Shown here piece by piece: positions 1-27,020 of a stretch of DNA of 64,000 bases. The translations under genes were made by a program, and so were the position numbers. The stretch is taken from NCBI GenBank assembly GCA_030159075.1, contig BROG01000254.1, positions 744,001-808,000 on the forward strand. Direction: 5' to 3'. The stretch comes from Atrina japonica (taxonomy: Eukaryota > Mollusca > Bivalvia > Pterioida > Pinnidae). Under the pieces are notes generated by a model. That model saw nothing but the letters and a program-made list of their open reading frames with translations, did no database searches and was not told the DNA's origin. Within the stretch, counting starts at the first letter, position 1. Each line of letters starts with the position of its first letter.

Positions 1-562
1 ATTTCTTATCATCCGGTACATGGTCAGGTTCTTTATATAGATTCTTCTCTTTTTCTATTTCAAAAGTATGAAAATTGTGTCCATTTTGTCCGTTACATTG
101 GCTTTTAACTTCCTTTGTATTGCTATCATCTATGGTGCATTTAAAATCCATGTTGGTTTAAAAAGCTTTCATTCGCTAACACACTCTCTCCGACAGGTAA
201 ATAGAGCATGTAATATATAAGGCGAAAAGAAGAAAAGAAAGGAAAAAAAACGTGACACGAGACTACCATGTGATCACCTGCACTAATTTTTCATAAAACT
301 TAATCAACATATACAAGCTACAATTGTTCTCCACTAATCATGACAGATGTCTCTTAAGTCAACTGATTAATATCAAGATTTATCACAATGACCGATGATA
401 TTTAAAAAGTGCACTTAAAAATATAATTGTTATAAATCTGTAATGTTGCAGTAAAATGCATTTATCAAATAATAAAGCATTTATACACTATGTAACGTAA
501 GACTGGGCTAAATATATAAAGTCTTAGACCAGGGTTCTATTATTATCATTTTATTCAGAACG

Positions 563-563
<1 letters not shown>
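1..563. other. Intergenic, no feature recognised
   Basis: AT-rich sequence without a plausible coding exon, RNA gene or repeat that I can name. Confidence 0.5.

Positions 564-656
<93 letters not shown>
564..656. repeat. (TA)n microsatellite
   Basis: Uninterrupted alternating TA, about 46 units. Self-complementary; open frames across it are artefacts. Confidence 0.97.
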
Positions 657-658
<2 letters not shown>

Positions 659-855
659 GCAGATGTTCTTGGATTTCCTGTGCATTGTTTCATAATCACA
701 TTAATGTTATGTACAGATTGCAAAATCTGATGACATTAAATAATACCTTCAATCGTGTTAATAGAATGCATTAATTTCTTCAATCGACACAAAATAATAT
801 CTGCCATCATAGTATCTGTTCTGCATTTTCCGATTCGCTTATCAGAGTAAATAAA

Positions 856-1228
<373 letters not shown>

Positions 1229-2010
1229 CCTCGTCATGATAATCATTATATTGTCACAGTTTGCTGTTTTAGTTTTGTTATTGTCAGAAACAATCTACGG
1301 TTTCAGCGATGCTTATGCAAGCCTTACAATTACTTCATAAAATGAAAGTGGTATTATATTTCCTTATGTAAAAGTATACAAAATTTACCTCAAATTCTTA
1401 AATATTATAATCATGATTTTCATGGTATGAAGCGATGTCAAACACATTAATATATGTAAATGAAGGAACTAAAGATTTATGTGGCATATCAAAAGTACTT
1501 CATGACATATAAAGGTATAGACAGTTATAGAAGACGACGCGACTGTTAACCTGGAGAAAGTATGTCAACAAAAGCTCAGGTAAAAATATTTGTCTTACTG
1601 CCAAAATTTATAAAGAAACAATATTCATTTACATGTAAGTGAATGTAAATGCTTGCAAGATATTCAAGTATTTTAGTAGTGATTACATAACGTCATAGTA
1701 TTAAATCTAACCTTGATAAAACTTGAGAATTACTTAAGTCTAAAATTTTTTACTCAACTTTGGCTAATCCTGAAATCTGATTGGCTGAGCAGGCCAAGTT
1801 GAGAATATTCTCAAGTTTTATGGTGCCGGGCCCTGATGCATGTTTTTTTAATGCAGTGGGAACATCACATAGCGTGTTTAATGTTTGTTCCCATTAATTT
1901 AAACCCAGTACCTGGCATATTGGTACCAGTTGATTATTTTATACTAAAGATATTTTTGCTTAGACACCGTCATTTAAATTCTAAAAAACATCTCAAAAGC
2001 TAAGATATTC
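1229..2010. other. Intergenic; one imperfect inverted repeat
   Basis: At about 1717-1820, AAAACTTGAGAAT and ATTCTCAAGTTTT face each other about 75 bp apart, possibly a short MITE. Nothing else is recognised. Confidence 0.35.
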
Positions 2011-2017
2011 ATTTGAT

Positions 2018-2330
2018 AGTGGTTACTGTTAGACGGCTTAGACAATACATTTGGCTTTATTATTTGGCCTTGTACGACACCTATTTGTCTTACGGAAATA
2101 TACATGTGTATTAAATTTGACCTAAACTAATGAAGTCTTGTTGACAGGAATGATCATCTTGAGCATTTGTTTTGGTCTATTCTGTAAAATTATAACTTGT
2201 GTATTGTAGTGTATGTGTATTATGTATTGTGAATAATATAAATGTTTAATATTTACAGAAACGATCGCCTTGAGCATTTGTGTTGGCCTCTTTTGTAAAG
2301 CTCTAAATTTGTTATTGTACATAATATATT
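2018..2330. repeat. Dispersed repeat family D, copy 1
   Basis: Contains TTACTGTTAGACGGCTTAG, TTATTTGGCCTTGTA and two tandem versions of ACGATC(G/A)CCTTGAGCATTTG. The same blocks in the same order recur near 7500-7660 and 11830-12075, and in reverse near 15640-15745. Confidence 0.65.
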
Positions 2331-2985
2331 TATAAACTCACATACATCAAAGTATTAATCGAAAGTTTCATGAGACAATATACAAAGCAGATAAAATATG
2401 ACACACATGGGCTTCGGAAAATCCAGACGTGGGTTCAGGTGTCATGGAGAACCATTGAAGGTTACCATTCACACAAAAGTATACAAATGGAGTACAACGT
2501 AAAAGAGATTACAAATGTCATGCTTCAAAGCAGTTTCCACCAAAATTCACAATGAATCAGAAATGATATGGATTGAGGGTTAAGGAATTTTATTTTGATC
2601 AGCGGTGGCTACAGATGTAAAATGTACATTCATATATGCTACTATATATTCGTCATGTGCACGTGGTTTAGGTCTACAGTTTAGAGTGTTTTATATTGAC
2701 TACTGTATCTAAACATATTCGATTGCGAGGTTTATCTCTTCCAAATAACGAGAACCCTTAAGCATATACATGTATAATCAGCGTCAATGAAGGCATATGT
2801 CGCTGATCAAATTCCAACGACAACAACGGAGACATAAAATTGGTGTACGAAGCCATCTTTGCTTGGAAACAATCATATTTATGCAAACAACGATAATTCT
2901 TTACATGCTATTCACAAAGTTGTTCTTGAATATATTATCACGCTGACTCCTTCCGGACACCTGGTCCCATCCCGTTTGGGGTTCG
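2331..2985. other. Intergenic, no feature recognised
   Basis: Short open frames only, with no codon structure or similarity that I can recognise. Confidence 0.4.
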
Positions 2986-3355
2986 CAATTGTTCTTCGTG
3001 TTGAGACCATTGGTATATCTAATTAGACAAATTGTTGACACAGGGATATCGAGATGTGCGTTTGATGTCAACGTTCCGCAAATTTTACGGCCGGTATAAT
3101 TGTCTTGTTTGCGATTACTCTGTTTCACCAGACGTCTGTACCAGTTGTGACGAGGATTCGTTCCTCAAGTATTTCATTTTGATTTGACTGTGGACTCACG
3201 GCGGATGTGACCGGTCGACAGGGGATGCTTACTCCTCCATGGCACCTGATCCCACCTCTAGAGGTCCGTGTTTGTCAGTTATTTTTAACGGATTTGTATC
3301 TTTATTCTGGACATCCTAAAGATTTATACTTTGGTATCTGAGATTTTTTATATTT
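2985..3355 (+). repeat. Dispersed repeat family R1, copy 1
   Basis: Blocks CGCAAATTTTACGG, GATGCTTACTCCTCCATGGC, GGTCCGTGTTTGTC and GATTTATACTTTGGTATCTG occur in order. The same blocks in reverse order and strand lie at 4215-4475, so the two copies form an inverted pair about 0.9 kb apart. Further copies: 13560-14222, 16830-17100, 27175-27230. Confidence 0.65.
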
Positions 3356-4214
3356 AAATGAACTTGGAGTTCCGAATATCCATTAGTACCTATTCAGTAT
3401 ACTTATTGAAGAATTGTTCTAGCATTTCTCTTTATTAGCCATAATATTTTTGTTCCATCTTAAAATAGGAATTGAGTTAAAAAAGTTTACGACACCTGGG
3501 AAATATAAAAGGTTTTACACGTCAAGCCTGTTCTAATAACTGACAATAATAATAACGGAGAAAGAGTATTTTACTGTCAAACCCACCCAATGCTGTATTT
3601 CTGCAAAAAAAAACTGATGTTCTGGGCCAGAACAATGCCATATGATCGATGTGAATCCAATTCAAGAAGTGTAACACAATGAGTTAGAGTAGACAAAAAC
3701 TACATATGTATTAAACCTACGGACTTTTTCTTTTTATTGAGAATGACATCCGGTTACATGCAATCACACTTTGTCGACGTGATATCAACAGTCTTATGTG
3801 ATAATAACGTTATCTGACATATTATTATAACTCATTAATAAATTATAGCCAGGGATTGGTTGAGAGCCGTCACGTGTCAGGAAGATTACACTTCATGTCT
3901 CCTTCGCGTGCGTCAAATCTCCCTCGTGTGTGTCATGCTTCCGTCATGCGAAAACCCTTGCAGTTTATTCGACAGCCTTTATTCTGTATTTCGGTATATT
4001 AAACAATTCATTTTTCGCCCTCGGGAAATATGACTTGCCTTGGGTAAACAAATCCTCATGTCTCCCTACAACCAGGGAACTAAATGTATTTTGTAACTTT
4101 GTTCATATAAAACACTGCTATATATACTAGAAAGTAAAGCGTTTATCATTATGAAATAAGAATGTCAAAAGTACGTACAACTATAAGCCAATAAGATAAC
4201 AATGTTGAATATTT
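3356..4214. other. Spacer between the inverted R1 copies
   Basis: Non-coding AT-rich sequence; a 66-codon open frame at 3930-4130 has no recognisable features. Confidence 0.35.
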
Positions 4215-4475
4215 GACATATATAAAAAATCTCAGATACCAAAGTATAAATCAATAGAATGTCAAGAATAGTCAAATCCGGTAAAAGTGGACAAACACGG
4301 AACTCTGGAAACCAGATGGGATCAGGTGCCATGGAGGAGTAAATCCCCTGTTGGTCACGATGAATCCTCGTCACAATATACGGACGTTTCCAGCCAACGA
4401 AAAGGCAATCAACATTTTACTTAGTGAGTAATCGCAAACGGTACTAATACCGACCGTAAAATTTGCGGCGTTAGA
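4215..4475 (-). repeat. Dispersed repeat family R1, copy 2 (inverted)
   Basis: Reverse-complement partner of 2985-3355: CAGATACCAAAGTATAAATC, GTGCCATGGAGGAGTAAA and CGACCGTAAAATTTGCGG are all present. Confidence 0.65.
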
Positions 4476-4947
4476 TTAAACCCTGTTGATACATTGTCAA
4501 TAATTGTCCACAAGTTTACCTTTGTATATGAAATCATTTGCATACGCCCTTGCATATCGGACAAATATAAATCCAATGCTGGTTGAGGATATTTCTACAT
4601 ATACGGATTTCTACGAAATGCAGAGGTGAGATACGGTGCAATGTAGGCGTTAGAATATCCTGTTGACATTTCCACCGTCCATAGTCAAGCAAAATAAAAA
4701 GACAAAAGGGAATCCAAAGAATTTAGCAATTATACATACACTACATATGAAATTCTTAACAGATGAATTATCTAATATATATGAAATCAACAATATTACT
4801 GTACTGTACATTTATCATATGACATGCATTTTATACAAAGTCCAAATTTTCACTGGCCTTTAATCTGCTATTATTATATACAATGTGGATGTCATATTAC
4901 AGTATGTTACACATGGTTTGTAAAGTAGGCCATATTGCGCTAATAGC

Positions 4948-5241
4948 ATTGTTTGTTTATTGTTGTTTGAACGTCCCTCTCAAGAATTTTTAACTCATAT
5001 GGAGACGGGAGACGTCACCAAATGCCGATGAAGAGCTCCAAATTTTTATTCCTATGCTCGGCACTTACAGCCATTGAGCAGTGAGATATCTTTAACGTGC
5101 CGACACCTACTGCGACACGGGACCTCGATTTTTACTGTCTCATCCGAAGCACAGGAAACCAACTTGCCGCCGGCTTGACTCGAACTCACGACCTCACGAT
5201 CAAGAGTCGAGCGCGCTACCGACTGAGCCAGTCCGGCTCCG
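4948..5241 (-). repeat. tRNA-derived SINE with Nin-type core, full length
   Basis: Read on the minus strand: a tRNA-like head with box A (TGGCTCAGTCGGTAGCGCG) and box B (GAGTTCGAGTC), then a conserved core (CTTCGGATGAGACAGTAAA, GAGGTCCCGTGTCGCAGTA, CACGTTAAAGA), and a tail ending AAACAACAATAAAC. This layout matches the mollusc SINEs carrying the Nin domain. It is not a functional tRNA: the head continues straight into the SINE body. Confidence 0.8.
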
Positions 5242-5274
5242 CTAATAAGTGCCACTTGTTTCAAGTCATACATG

Positions 5275-5865
5275 GATGATAAAGTTGCATGATACTTTTA
5301 ATCGTGGTGTTGTATATAAAAGCAAAAATGTATAAAGATGTATCACTCGCTGTTGACAATTTCCACTTTTGTTCTTGAATAATCTACTGGCAAATAAGAG
5401 ATTTGATGTGAAAGCACAATAAATCACTGGATGTGACTCGGTCAAATACAGCATTCGTCCCACAAATGGGCGGTCTTAGGTTCAACTATCGGTACCGAGT
5501 CAAACTTAAAAATTCACAACAAACTAGTGAGTGCACCTTCATTATGCGACTGGTATCAGGAGTGAAAGTCACGTGTTTCGGGTTGAGACTAACGTCTCGT
5601 GTCACGACGGGCGTTATAAATAACTCTCTTCGGTCTATATCACACATCAAAATGCATAACATTTCACCTATAGACGGTGATGTGAGTGATATCTTGACGT
5701 GGAACAACAAAATAAACAAATATAATATAACTTTACTGGCCAAATGACAGTAACATAATTTTATTTCACTGCTGATATGTGTTAAATCGTTTTTTTTACA
5801 AAGACATAAATTTTTCAATTAACAGATGTAAAATGTCCTTATCCGCACGGACGTGTCGCATTCCT
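5275..5865. other. Intergenic, no feature recognised
   Basis: Overlapping open frames on both strands (5433-5747 plus, 5486-5818 minus) show no domain or splice structure and are most likely chance. Confidence 0.4.
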
Positions 5866-6060
5866 GGGGACCGTTTTATCAAGAAGTTGTAAGTCCGAAG
5901 TCGTAAGTCTTCAGTTATTATTTCATAAGACAAAACGTTTTATCAGGGTAGACCTGGCTTGATTTGGTCCTTAGTTCTTATTCTTTATAAAACGGTTGCA
6001 AGTTGTAATTGTGGTCCTAAGACCATTTCTAAGACTTAGGACATTTCGTAAAACGGACCC
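5866..6060. mobile_element. Short MITE-like element (family M), copy 1
   Basis: Starts GGGGACCGTTTTATC and ends TAAAACGGACCC, giving inverted ends built on GGNCCGTTTTA. Inside, GTTGTAAGTCC and GGTCCTAAGACC repeat in opposite orientation. A relative lies at 31746-32035. Confidence 0.55.
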
Positions 6061-7029
6061 AATATCCTCAGTCGAGGTCTATACTTTATGGATTGGATGT
6101 CGTAAAGTTGCTTGTATTGTTGTAAGTTTCTGTAAAGTTCATGTATAATGTGGTATTCCTGACATCTTGCTGTATGGACAAATCTTGATACAATATTCCT
6201 GTATGATGGAAAACAAAAAGTAAATTATTAAAACAATTAAATACAAAAGTATAAGTAAAAGTAAGTAGGTATACACAAGTAGTCAAGTGCGTGTAAAAAT
6301 GACGGCAAAAATATATCTCAAGAATTAGTACCCAAACTTCCAAAACAATAAACATGCAGATTTATTGTATGGGATAATAGTATTCCAAATTTTGAATCAA
6401 CATGGAAGTGAAAAAAACGGGACGTGATAATATGGTATTGTGTGCATCAGGTTTATGCCATGCTTTTTAAGTGCTCTTCAAATTAAAATACAGGCGTCAA
6501 TAAAATGCCAAAAAGTTGTATCAAAAATACAAACTACCAAGAATGGCAGAAAGTTTAGACAAAAATAAAATGATAAAATCAAAACGCATTTTCATCAAAC
6601 AATTATCAGATATGAAGTATTTGAGACGGCAGTTAAACTAATTTCGAAAACCAGTTAAATTTAATATTCAATGCAAAACAGACAATATTTAAGACAAAGT
6701 GGAAGGAATATTTCATTGACAACATTTTATAACAAATGTCACAATGAGACAGATTCAGACATGTATTTAGACACAAATTTATAACTGAGACAACAATGTC
6801 AGTGAGAGACAAATATAGACATATTTCAACTTTAGGTGTGCCTATAAAACACGGATACATCAAGCATGTACAAACCCCAAAAGCAACAGGAAGTTTACAT
6901 GCCCTTATATGGTTTGATAGTGATTCATAGATTTAACTCAAACATTATGAACCATTATAACATAGTAAGTAATATTTCGCTCAGTAGTAACATTACAAAT
7001 CTAAACTACTCAAAAGCCAAGATATTTAT
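6061..7029. other. Intergenic, no feature recognised
   Basis: AT-rich, with no supportable coding exon. Confidence 0.4.
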
Positions 7030-7474
7030 GGCACGCCAAAATCATATAAATGAGTTAAAGCTAGTTTTTCTCAGTTAGACCCATATTTCCAGTTAAATAA
7101 GTTTTTCTCAGTAACCCACATTAATTGAAAAAAAAAAGGTTTTACTGCGCCAAAATCACAAAAATGAGTTAAAGCTAGTTTTTCTCGAGAAAAACTCGGA
7201 TTAACGAGACCATAATCACATCTAAGAGTATCTCTGTGATTTGGGGGGATTTTCTCAGTTAAATCTTTTTTTTTTTCCAATCAGTGATGGTTACGAAAAA
7301 AAAATAGAATTAACAGGTGAAAAACTAGAATTAACAGGTGAAAAACTAGGTTTAACTCGTAACCCACATTAACTGGAGAAAAACTATATTTAACTGAGAA
7401 AAACACTAGGGTTATCTCGAGAAAAATTAGGGTTAACTGAGAAAAACTAGGTTTAACTTATTAATGTGACATTG
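7030..7474. mobile_element. Fold-back element (family F), copy 1
   Basis: Begins GGCACGCCAAAATCA and is made almost entirely of the motif AAAACTAGGTTTAACTGAG and its complement in both orientations, so it can fold on itself repeatedly. It has no ORF. It ends near TTAATGTGACATTGG. Sister copy at 9138-9608. Confidence 0.6.
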
Positions 7475-7499
7475 GAATGAAGTAGATATTCATTTTAAG

Positions 7500-7680
7500 G
7501 TGGCTATTTCTTAGACGGATTTGGAAATACATTTAGATTTATTGTTTGACCTTATATGATACCACGTTTTCTTTCAGATATATTTTATTGACAGAAACGA
7601 TCGTCTTGAACATTTGTTTTGCGCTTTTTGTTATTAACTGTAACTTTGGTATTGAAAATAATATCAAACATTATCAAACA
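7500..7680. repeat. Dispersed repeat family D, copy 2
   Basis: TTAGACGGATTTGG, TTGTTTGACCTTATATGATACC and GACAGAAACGATCGTCTTGA are in the same order as in the 2.0 and 11.8 kb copies. Confidence 0.65.
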
Positions 7681-7756
7681 TTATACATAACCTAAGTCCA
7701 TTAATTCTGCTACATTAAAAGACTTTAGACTCAGAATTTATAAAATGGTTAAAATT

Positions 7757-7896
<140 letters not shown>

Positions 7897-8546
7897 CAGA
7901 CAAAAAGAATGCTCAAAATATTATCAAAAGATAGATATCAATTAAAAATAAAACCAAGAAAATCAGGGAAAGATGAATAAACGCAATACACTGAAAACAA
8001 ATCTGTTTTTCACTGACTCGGAAAAATATTACGAATGGCAATATCTTTGTTTAATGGCAAAAGGCAGATCCTAGTAATTCATGGACGCATAATCTGTCAA
8101 CGTCTGACTTAAGACGCCCTTACATGTAATGTTATTTTGCAAGACATGACACAGTTAATTGTTTAGAATAACACAAACCACGGAACAAGTGTAAATCGTC
8201 ATTCAAAAAATTCAAATGACATAATTTATATGACAGCATGACTGAAAAATATCGGTCGAGGTGAAGTTTCTGAAATGGGTCGTTGACTCAGTACAGCTTT
8301 TGTTACAACCTATATAGCGTGCTACTGGGACGTACAGAAAGTGCATAATTTATAAAAACCAGTTAGAAAAGTACATACTACAGACGAAATGATGCTATAA
8401 ATCATAAAGTTTGGATCAAACAAGATAGATTGTGTATGATAGATATATCAATATATAAAAAGAGACACATAGACCATAACAATTACCTGAGCAAGATTAA
8501 AGGAAAGACAAATTTTAGCACTTTATGGTATTCTAAGGATAAGGTA

Positions 8547-8551
<5 letters not shown>

Positions 8552-8609
<58 letters not shown>
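8552..8609. repeat. (GA)n microsatellite
   Basis: Perfect GA run of 29 units. Confidence 0.97.
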
Positions 8610-8610
<1 letters not shown>

Positions 8611-9137
8611 ATTTAAAAGAAAACGAAACTGACAGTCTTTCACTCATTCTACAAAATTTTACTATATTGTTTCCAGATTGTGCATGGCTTGTCTAAACAA
8701 TTTGAACCGTGTTTATGTCAGATGATATCATAAAAGCTCTATTTCTATTATGGTTTTGCCCGTCTTTTATTTGTCACGGTTTTGTTCTCCTAACTTTTAA
8801 CACTACATAAAACAAATTTGATATATCATAAAATATTCCAAAGCCGTTCTTTTTATCCATGGCGGTGTCATTGCAATTTCATTCGCTGGTATGTGTCCAA
8901 TGTGTTCCCATTGACAGCTTAAGAATATGAAAAGCATCAAGGGTCAATATTAAGGCAGTCCATGATACACAAATGTGAATACTGAACATAGATGGACCAT
9001 CAGGAGGAAAGCAGATGAGTAAGCATCTCCTGTCTGGGGGTCAGTAGAAGTACTTTAGGAGGCCAATAATTGGAGTTCTGTCTACCGGTCAGTAGATGGA
9101 CTTCAGGTGGTCAGAAACTTGAGTCCTGTCAAACTAT
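8610..9137. other. Intergenic, no feature recognised
   Basis: Contains a GATGAGTAAGCATCTCCTGTC stretch faintly like family R1; nothing else. Confidence 0.3.
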
Positions 9138-9608
9138 GGCACGCCAAAATAACATTAAGGAGTTAAACCTAGTTTTTCTCAGTTAAACCGAGTTTTTCTC
9201 AAGTTAAACCTAGTTTTTCTCAGTAACCAACATTAACTAGGGAAAAACTAGGTTTAATTGAGAAAAACTAAGTGTAACTGCGCCAAAATAACAAAGATGA
9301 TTTAACCCTAGTTTTTTCTCGAAAAAAAACCTAGATTAACTAAGAAAATCTATATTTCACTGGGCCACAATCACATTAATGTGCTCGAGTATTAATATGA
9401 TTTTGGCGCAGTTAATCCTAGTTTTTCTAAGTTAAATCTAGTTTTTCTCCAGTTAATGTGGGTTACGAGAAAAACTAGGATTAACTGGAGAAAAATTAGG
9501 TTGAACTCGTAATCCACTTTAACTGGAGAAAAAATAGGTTTAACTGAGAAAAACTAGGTATATTTCGAGAAAAATAGGATAAACTCATTATTGTTATTTC
9601 GGCGTGCT
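9138..9608. mobile_element. Fold-back element (family F), copy 2, with terminal inverted repeats
   Basis: Left end GGCACGCCAAAATAACATTA; right end is its near complement (TTGTTATTTCGGCGTGC). The interior is made of AAAACTAGGTTTAACTGAG-type blocks in both orientations, mixed with GTAACCCACATTAACTGG. No coding capacity, so a non-autonomous fold-back or MITE-like element. Confidence 0.65.
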
Positions 9609-9760
9609 TCATCAGTTAGTCCTAGATTTTCTCAGTTAAACCTAGGTTTCCTCAGTAACGTACATTGATTAAAGAAACACTAGGTTTAAGTGAGAAAAAC
9701 TAATTTTAACTGCACCAAAATCAGAAAAATGAGTTAAACCTAGTTTTTCTCGAGTATATT
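9609..9760. repeat. Partial fold-back (family F) fragment
   Basis: Continues with the same blocks (AACCTAGTTTTTCTCGAG) and lacks a recognisable second terminus. Confidence 0.55.
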
Positions 9761-9780
9761 TTAAATATGATTCGCTAATG

Positions 9781-10442
9781 GGAGTCACTGTATATGGTCA
9801 TGTTCCAGAATACTATTCAACATTCCTGAGAGGGGTACTTCATTTTTTTAACAAGATCATCGTATAACAAAAACCCTAAGTTTACCAATATCAACATATT
9901 TTAGACATTAACGAACGTTAAATATGACCACTGATTACTAACTTTTGTTTACCCAATCAAATTTTAATTTGTTCTGACTGGTGGTCAAATAACGATATCG
10001 AAAAAATCAATGATGATGTATATGCGCAGTAAGTTCTAATATGCCCATTATTTTGAAAGTGAAAACATGTCATTTGCTGCATAACCACAAAGCTAATGAA
10101 ACTACATACATGCAGTTCCAAACCATGATAAAACAAGAAACCAAAACCATTTTTCTGTCAATAAATTCGCCCTTATTTGATGAATTGTACAAATTAACAT
10201 CTTATTTTTTTATATTTTCGTTAAAATTTCTTTTTTCTCCAATGGCATTATGATCGACAATGTTGTGTTTTCCCATGAATTATTTATACCATGGAACTCG
10301 GATATAGTGAAATCGAAGATGAATGAATATTTCTTTCAATTAAACAAGGTTTTTAAAATAAATGGGTTATAATTGTAATAAATATATTTGGAGGAGAATC
10401 ATAATCATTTCAAATAAATTGGGATTCCTTTGCAACAGGGTC

Positions 10443-10445
<3 letters not shown>
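9781..10445. other. Intergenic, no feature recognised
   Basis: AT-rich, with no supportable gene. Confidence 0.4.

Positions 10446-10528
<83 letters not shown>
10446..10528. repeat. (GA)n microsatellite
   Basis: Perfect GA run of about 41 units. Confidence 0.97.
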
Positions 10529-10532
<4 letters not shown>

Positions 10533-11825
10533 TTCTTCATTATTAGCATTTAATACACTATGATGATTATTAAACAAGAAATGGCATGTGTTGTTAATCT
10601 TCATATTAACGAACAATCCAATCCCTAAACAATGTATCAATCGTATTAGCACCCATCCTCCTTTGTGTACTGATGAAGATTCGTTCCATATTGTCAATTA
10701 AACCAGTCGTTCTTTTGTTTTTAATAACTATTATTCGTTATCCGTACTATTTTTACGTCAACATTAACTTTGAGTTATATTAGACATTCCTTAGAAAATA
10801 TCAAAATGTCAATGTAGATCTAGTTTAGAGAATTTAACTAAACCACGATCTTGATTGATCCAATAAACATTTCGCCATGGACATGCAACCGGAAAGGAAT
10901 TAGTGATTTTAATTATGACGTAATATTATAACGATGTCACGTCAACTGTGTTCTGGTTTTGTTCTGATTTTTTCGGGAGGGGTGATTGGCGTAGATGTCG
11001 AATTGAGTGACGTAGGTTTACATAATAGCGAATTGTTCGTCATAAGTACCAACGGTTAATCGAATCTCCAAGTCCGTTAGAATACGACAAAATCGATATA
11101 CAAGCAGCCTCAACATGAAGAGCAATGGAGAATCCAAAACAAGATAGGAGTCTTGGAGTGTTGACTCATCAACCCCTGAAAAAATTGGACTCTTCTGTAA
11201 CTTAATGACTTAGATCAGTCCAAATATGTCTTTAGGAGTGAATGGGTTAGCATACAAGGAAATTCCGACAACTAATGCCATGCTTGTTGTACTTTTATAC
11301 TTTATAGGATTAATTTAAATTTCCTCATTCAAAAAAATGTGTTTTACATTTTTAAGCTGTCGAGAAACATTTCCTCTCTCTCTCTCTAAAACTAAAGAAT
11401 TATTGTTTTCAGTCATTCACTGGTAGCCACCAAAATTCCCCTGTTTCATGTATTCATACATTGTAATGCGCCGTTCACGAGAATAGTCATTTTACATGTA
11501 AAATTGTATGGATTTTGATATGTTTTCACTTAAAATTTAGTTTTTGATAAATGGCTATTATTATTGATTTGTTTATTAAACGATCACATTAACTTACATA
11601 TCAAATAAAGTCACAAATACAGCGCTAGACTATTCTTGGTGGTTACCGATGTATTACAATATAGCATATACATTCATTACAAACCTGATTACAATGATTA
11701 TATCCTTAAATCTTTAGCCCCTAAATATCTAGATAGTATGATCTTTTGTATTGTTTAGTCCAGCCTGTTATGGTCTGTAGGGGGAAAGGCTTAACATTTC
11801 TAACAATACAAAACATAATAGATTG
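10529..11825. other. Region downstream of SLC28; no exon recognised
   Basis: A last short SLC28 exon could lie here or in 11.8-12.1 kb, but none is identifiable by eye. No other feature. Confidence 0.3.
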
Positions 11826-12075
11826 GTCTTCTTTTACAGTGGTTACTCTTAGACGGATTTGGTTATACGTTTAGATTTATTATTTGGCCTTGTATGATAC
11901 CGTTTTCTCTGTAGAAAATCTGTTTAAAATTGGAGCTCAACTGATGAAGTGTTATTGACAGAAACGATCGTCTTGAGCATTATAATTCTGGTATTATGTT
12001 TATGCTCAACTGATGAAGTGTTATTGACAGAAACGATCGTCTTGAGCATTATAATTCTGGTATTATGTTTATAAT
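11826..12075. repeat. Dispersed repeat family D, copy 3, with internal 66-bp duplication
   Basis: Starts GTGGTTACTCTTAGACGG. The block CTCAACTGATGAAGTGTTAT plus GACAGAAACGATCGTCTTGA is tandemly duplicated almost perfectly. A minus-strand AATAAA at 11876-11881 lies inside and could serve SLC28 as a poly(A) signal; that is speculative. Confidence 0.7.
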
Positions 12076-12122
12076 ATTTGTCTAAATAATATACAGCATG
12101 TTCCATTCGATATAAATGCATT

Positions 12123-12205
12123 TCATATGATGACAGGGGTAAAAAACTTCATACAGAAGCAACACAAAACAAAAAGGAAATACAACCTCATCCGAACGGT
12201 CTTAC
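12123..12205 (-). other. Possible alternative C-terminus of SLC28, or start of last intron
   Basis: Reading through the exon 9 donor adds a tail (KTVRMRLYFLF, then a Cys/Phe-rich end) with no similarity to CNT tails, so this is more likely intron. A short terminal exon further down could not be identified by eye. Confidence 0.3.
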
Positions 12206-26140
<13,935 letters not shown>

Positions 26141-26680
26141 CTTTAACAGGAAGTAGAAAGGTTACAAATATGCAATAGAAAGCTCATATCTAGCACATCG
26201 CGATGCGAAGCTTTATTCCTTCCTGACTATACTACACCCCATTTAACACTTGCTCTTAGGTAAACTACTTGATAAATGTTTAAACATGTAATAGTATAAA
26301 GGACAGTGTGATCACGTGTGTCCTGATGAGTAAGTAAATAGACACGTGTTTACAAAATAACACCGTGTTCTTCATGTCCTGTGAAATCACTTCCTATTTA
26401 CATAACTTTTGAATTATTTGTGTTTTCCTCAAACTCGCACATTTTAGTTAGAGAATGATGGTAAGTTTTAAATATTGGGATGAAAAATTACCCACTTTAA
26501 AACAATCCTGTCGTCTGCAGCTGAAAATTTTATACTTGGTCAGTTCAAATGCGATTAATAACATCGCCGATTAAAGGCACACGATGATATGGTATTAAAC
26601 GTGGACATTTTTCTTGATAATAAGAACAATAAAAAAAATAATAAACGGCCCATGGACCACATTACTCATTTGAGCTGTGT
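26141..26680. other. Region upstream of SLC28 (putative promoter and 5' UTR)
   Basis: Immediately upstream of the start codon. CACGTG at about 26317 and ACACGTG at 26343 are E-box palindromes. No clear TATA or initiator, so the transcription start is undetermined. Confidence 0.3.
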
Positions 26681-27020
26681 TTGTATCTTACAATATATGA
26701 ATCTACTTAGACATAAAAAAGCGTCGAAAATTAATATGTCGATTTCCAATAAAAACACAAACATTTGAATTTTACATCCATATATATCACTCAGATACGA
26801 TTATTATTTCAATTCATGTATCAGTTGTTTTAACAGGTGTACCCTCTATTACATTGTTTTCTACCAACGCTGGATACACTCCTCAGTCGATCTGGTCGAA
26901 AATCAAACATTTAGTAGCTGACCCCAAGTTCTTGCCTCTTGTAAGGTTTTGCCAAAATCCCTTCAACCGTTTCAGAGAAGAAATAGCAAAGGTAAAAAGG
27001 ATGGACAGACACCGCACAAC
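26680..27020 (+). repeat. Family G fragment
   Basis: CACATTACTCATTTGAGCTG, GTTTTAACAGGTGTACCC and GGATGGACAGACACC resemble family G in order. Confidence 0.5.

Noticed and set aside
5052..5241. A tRNA gene on the minus strand
   Set aside because: Boxes A and B are present, but the sequence continues without a terminator into a conserved SINE core and tail, and related copies lie at 37372 and 49580.
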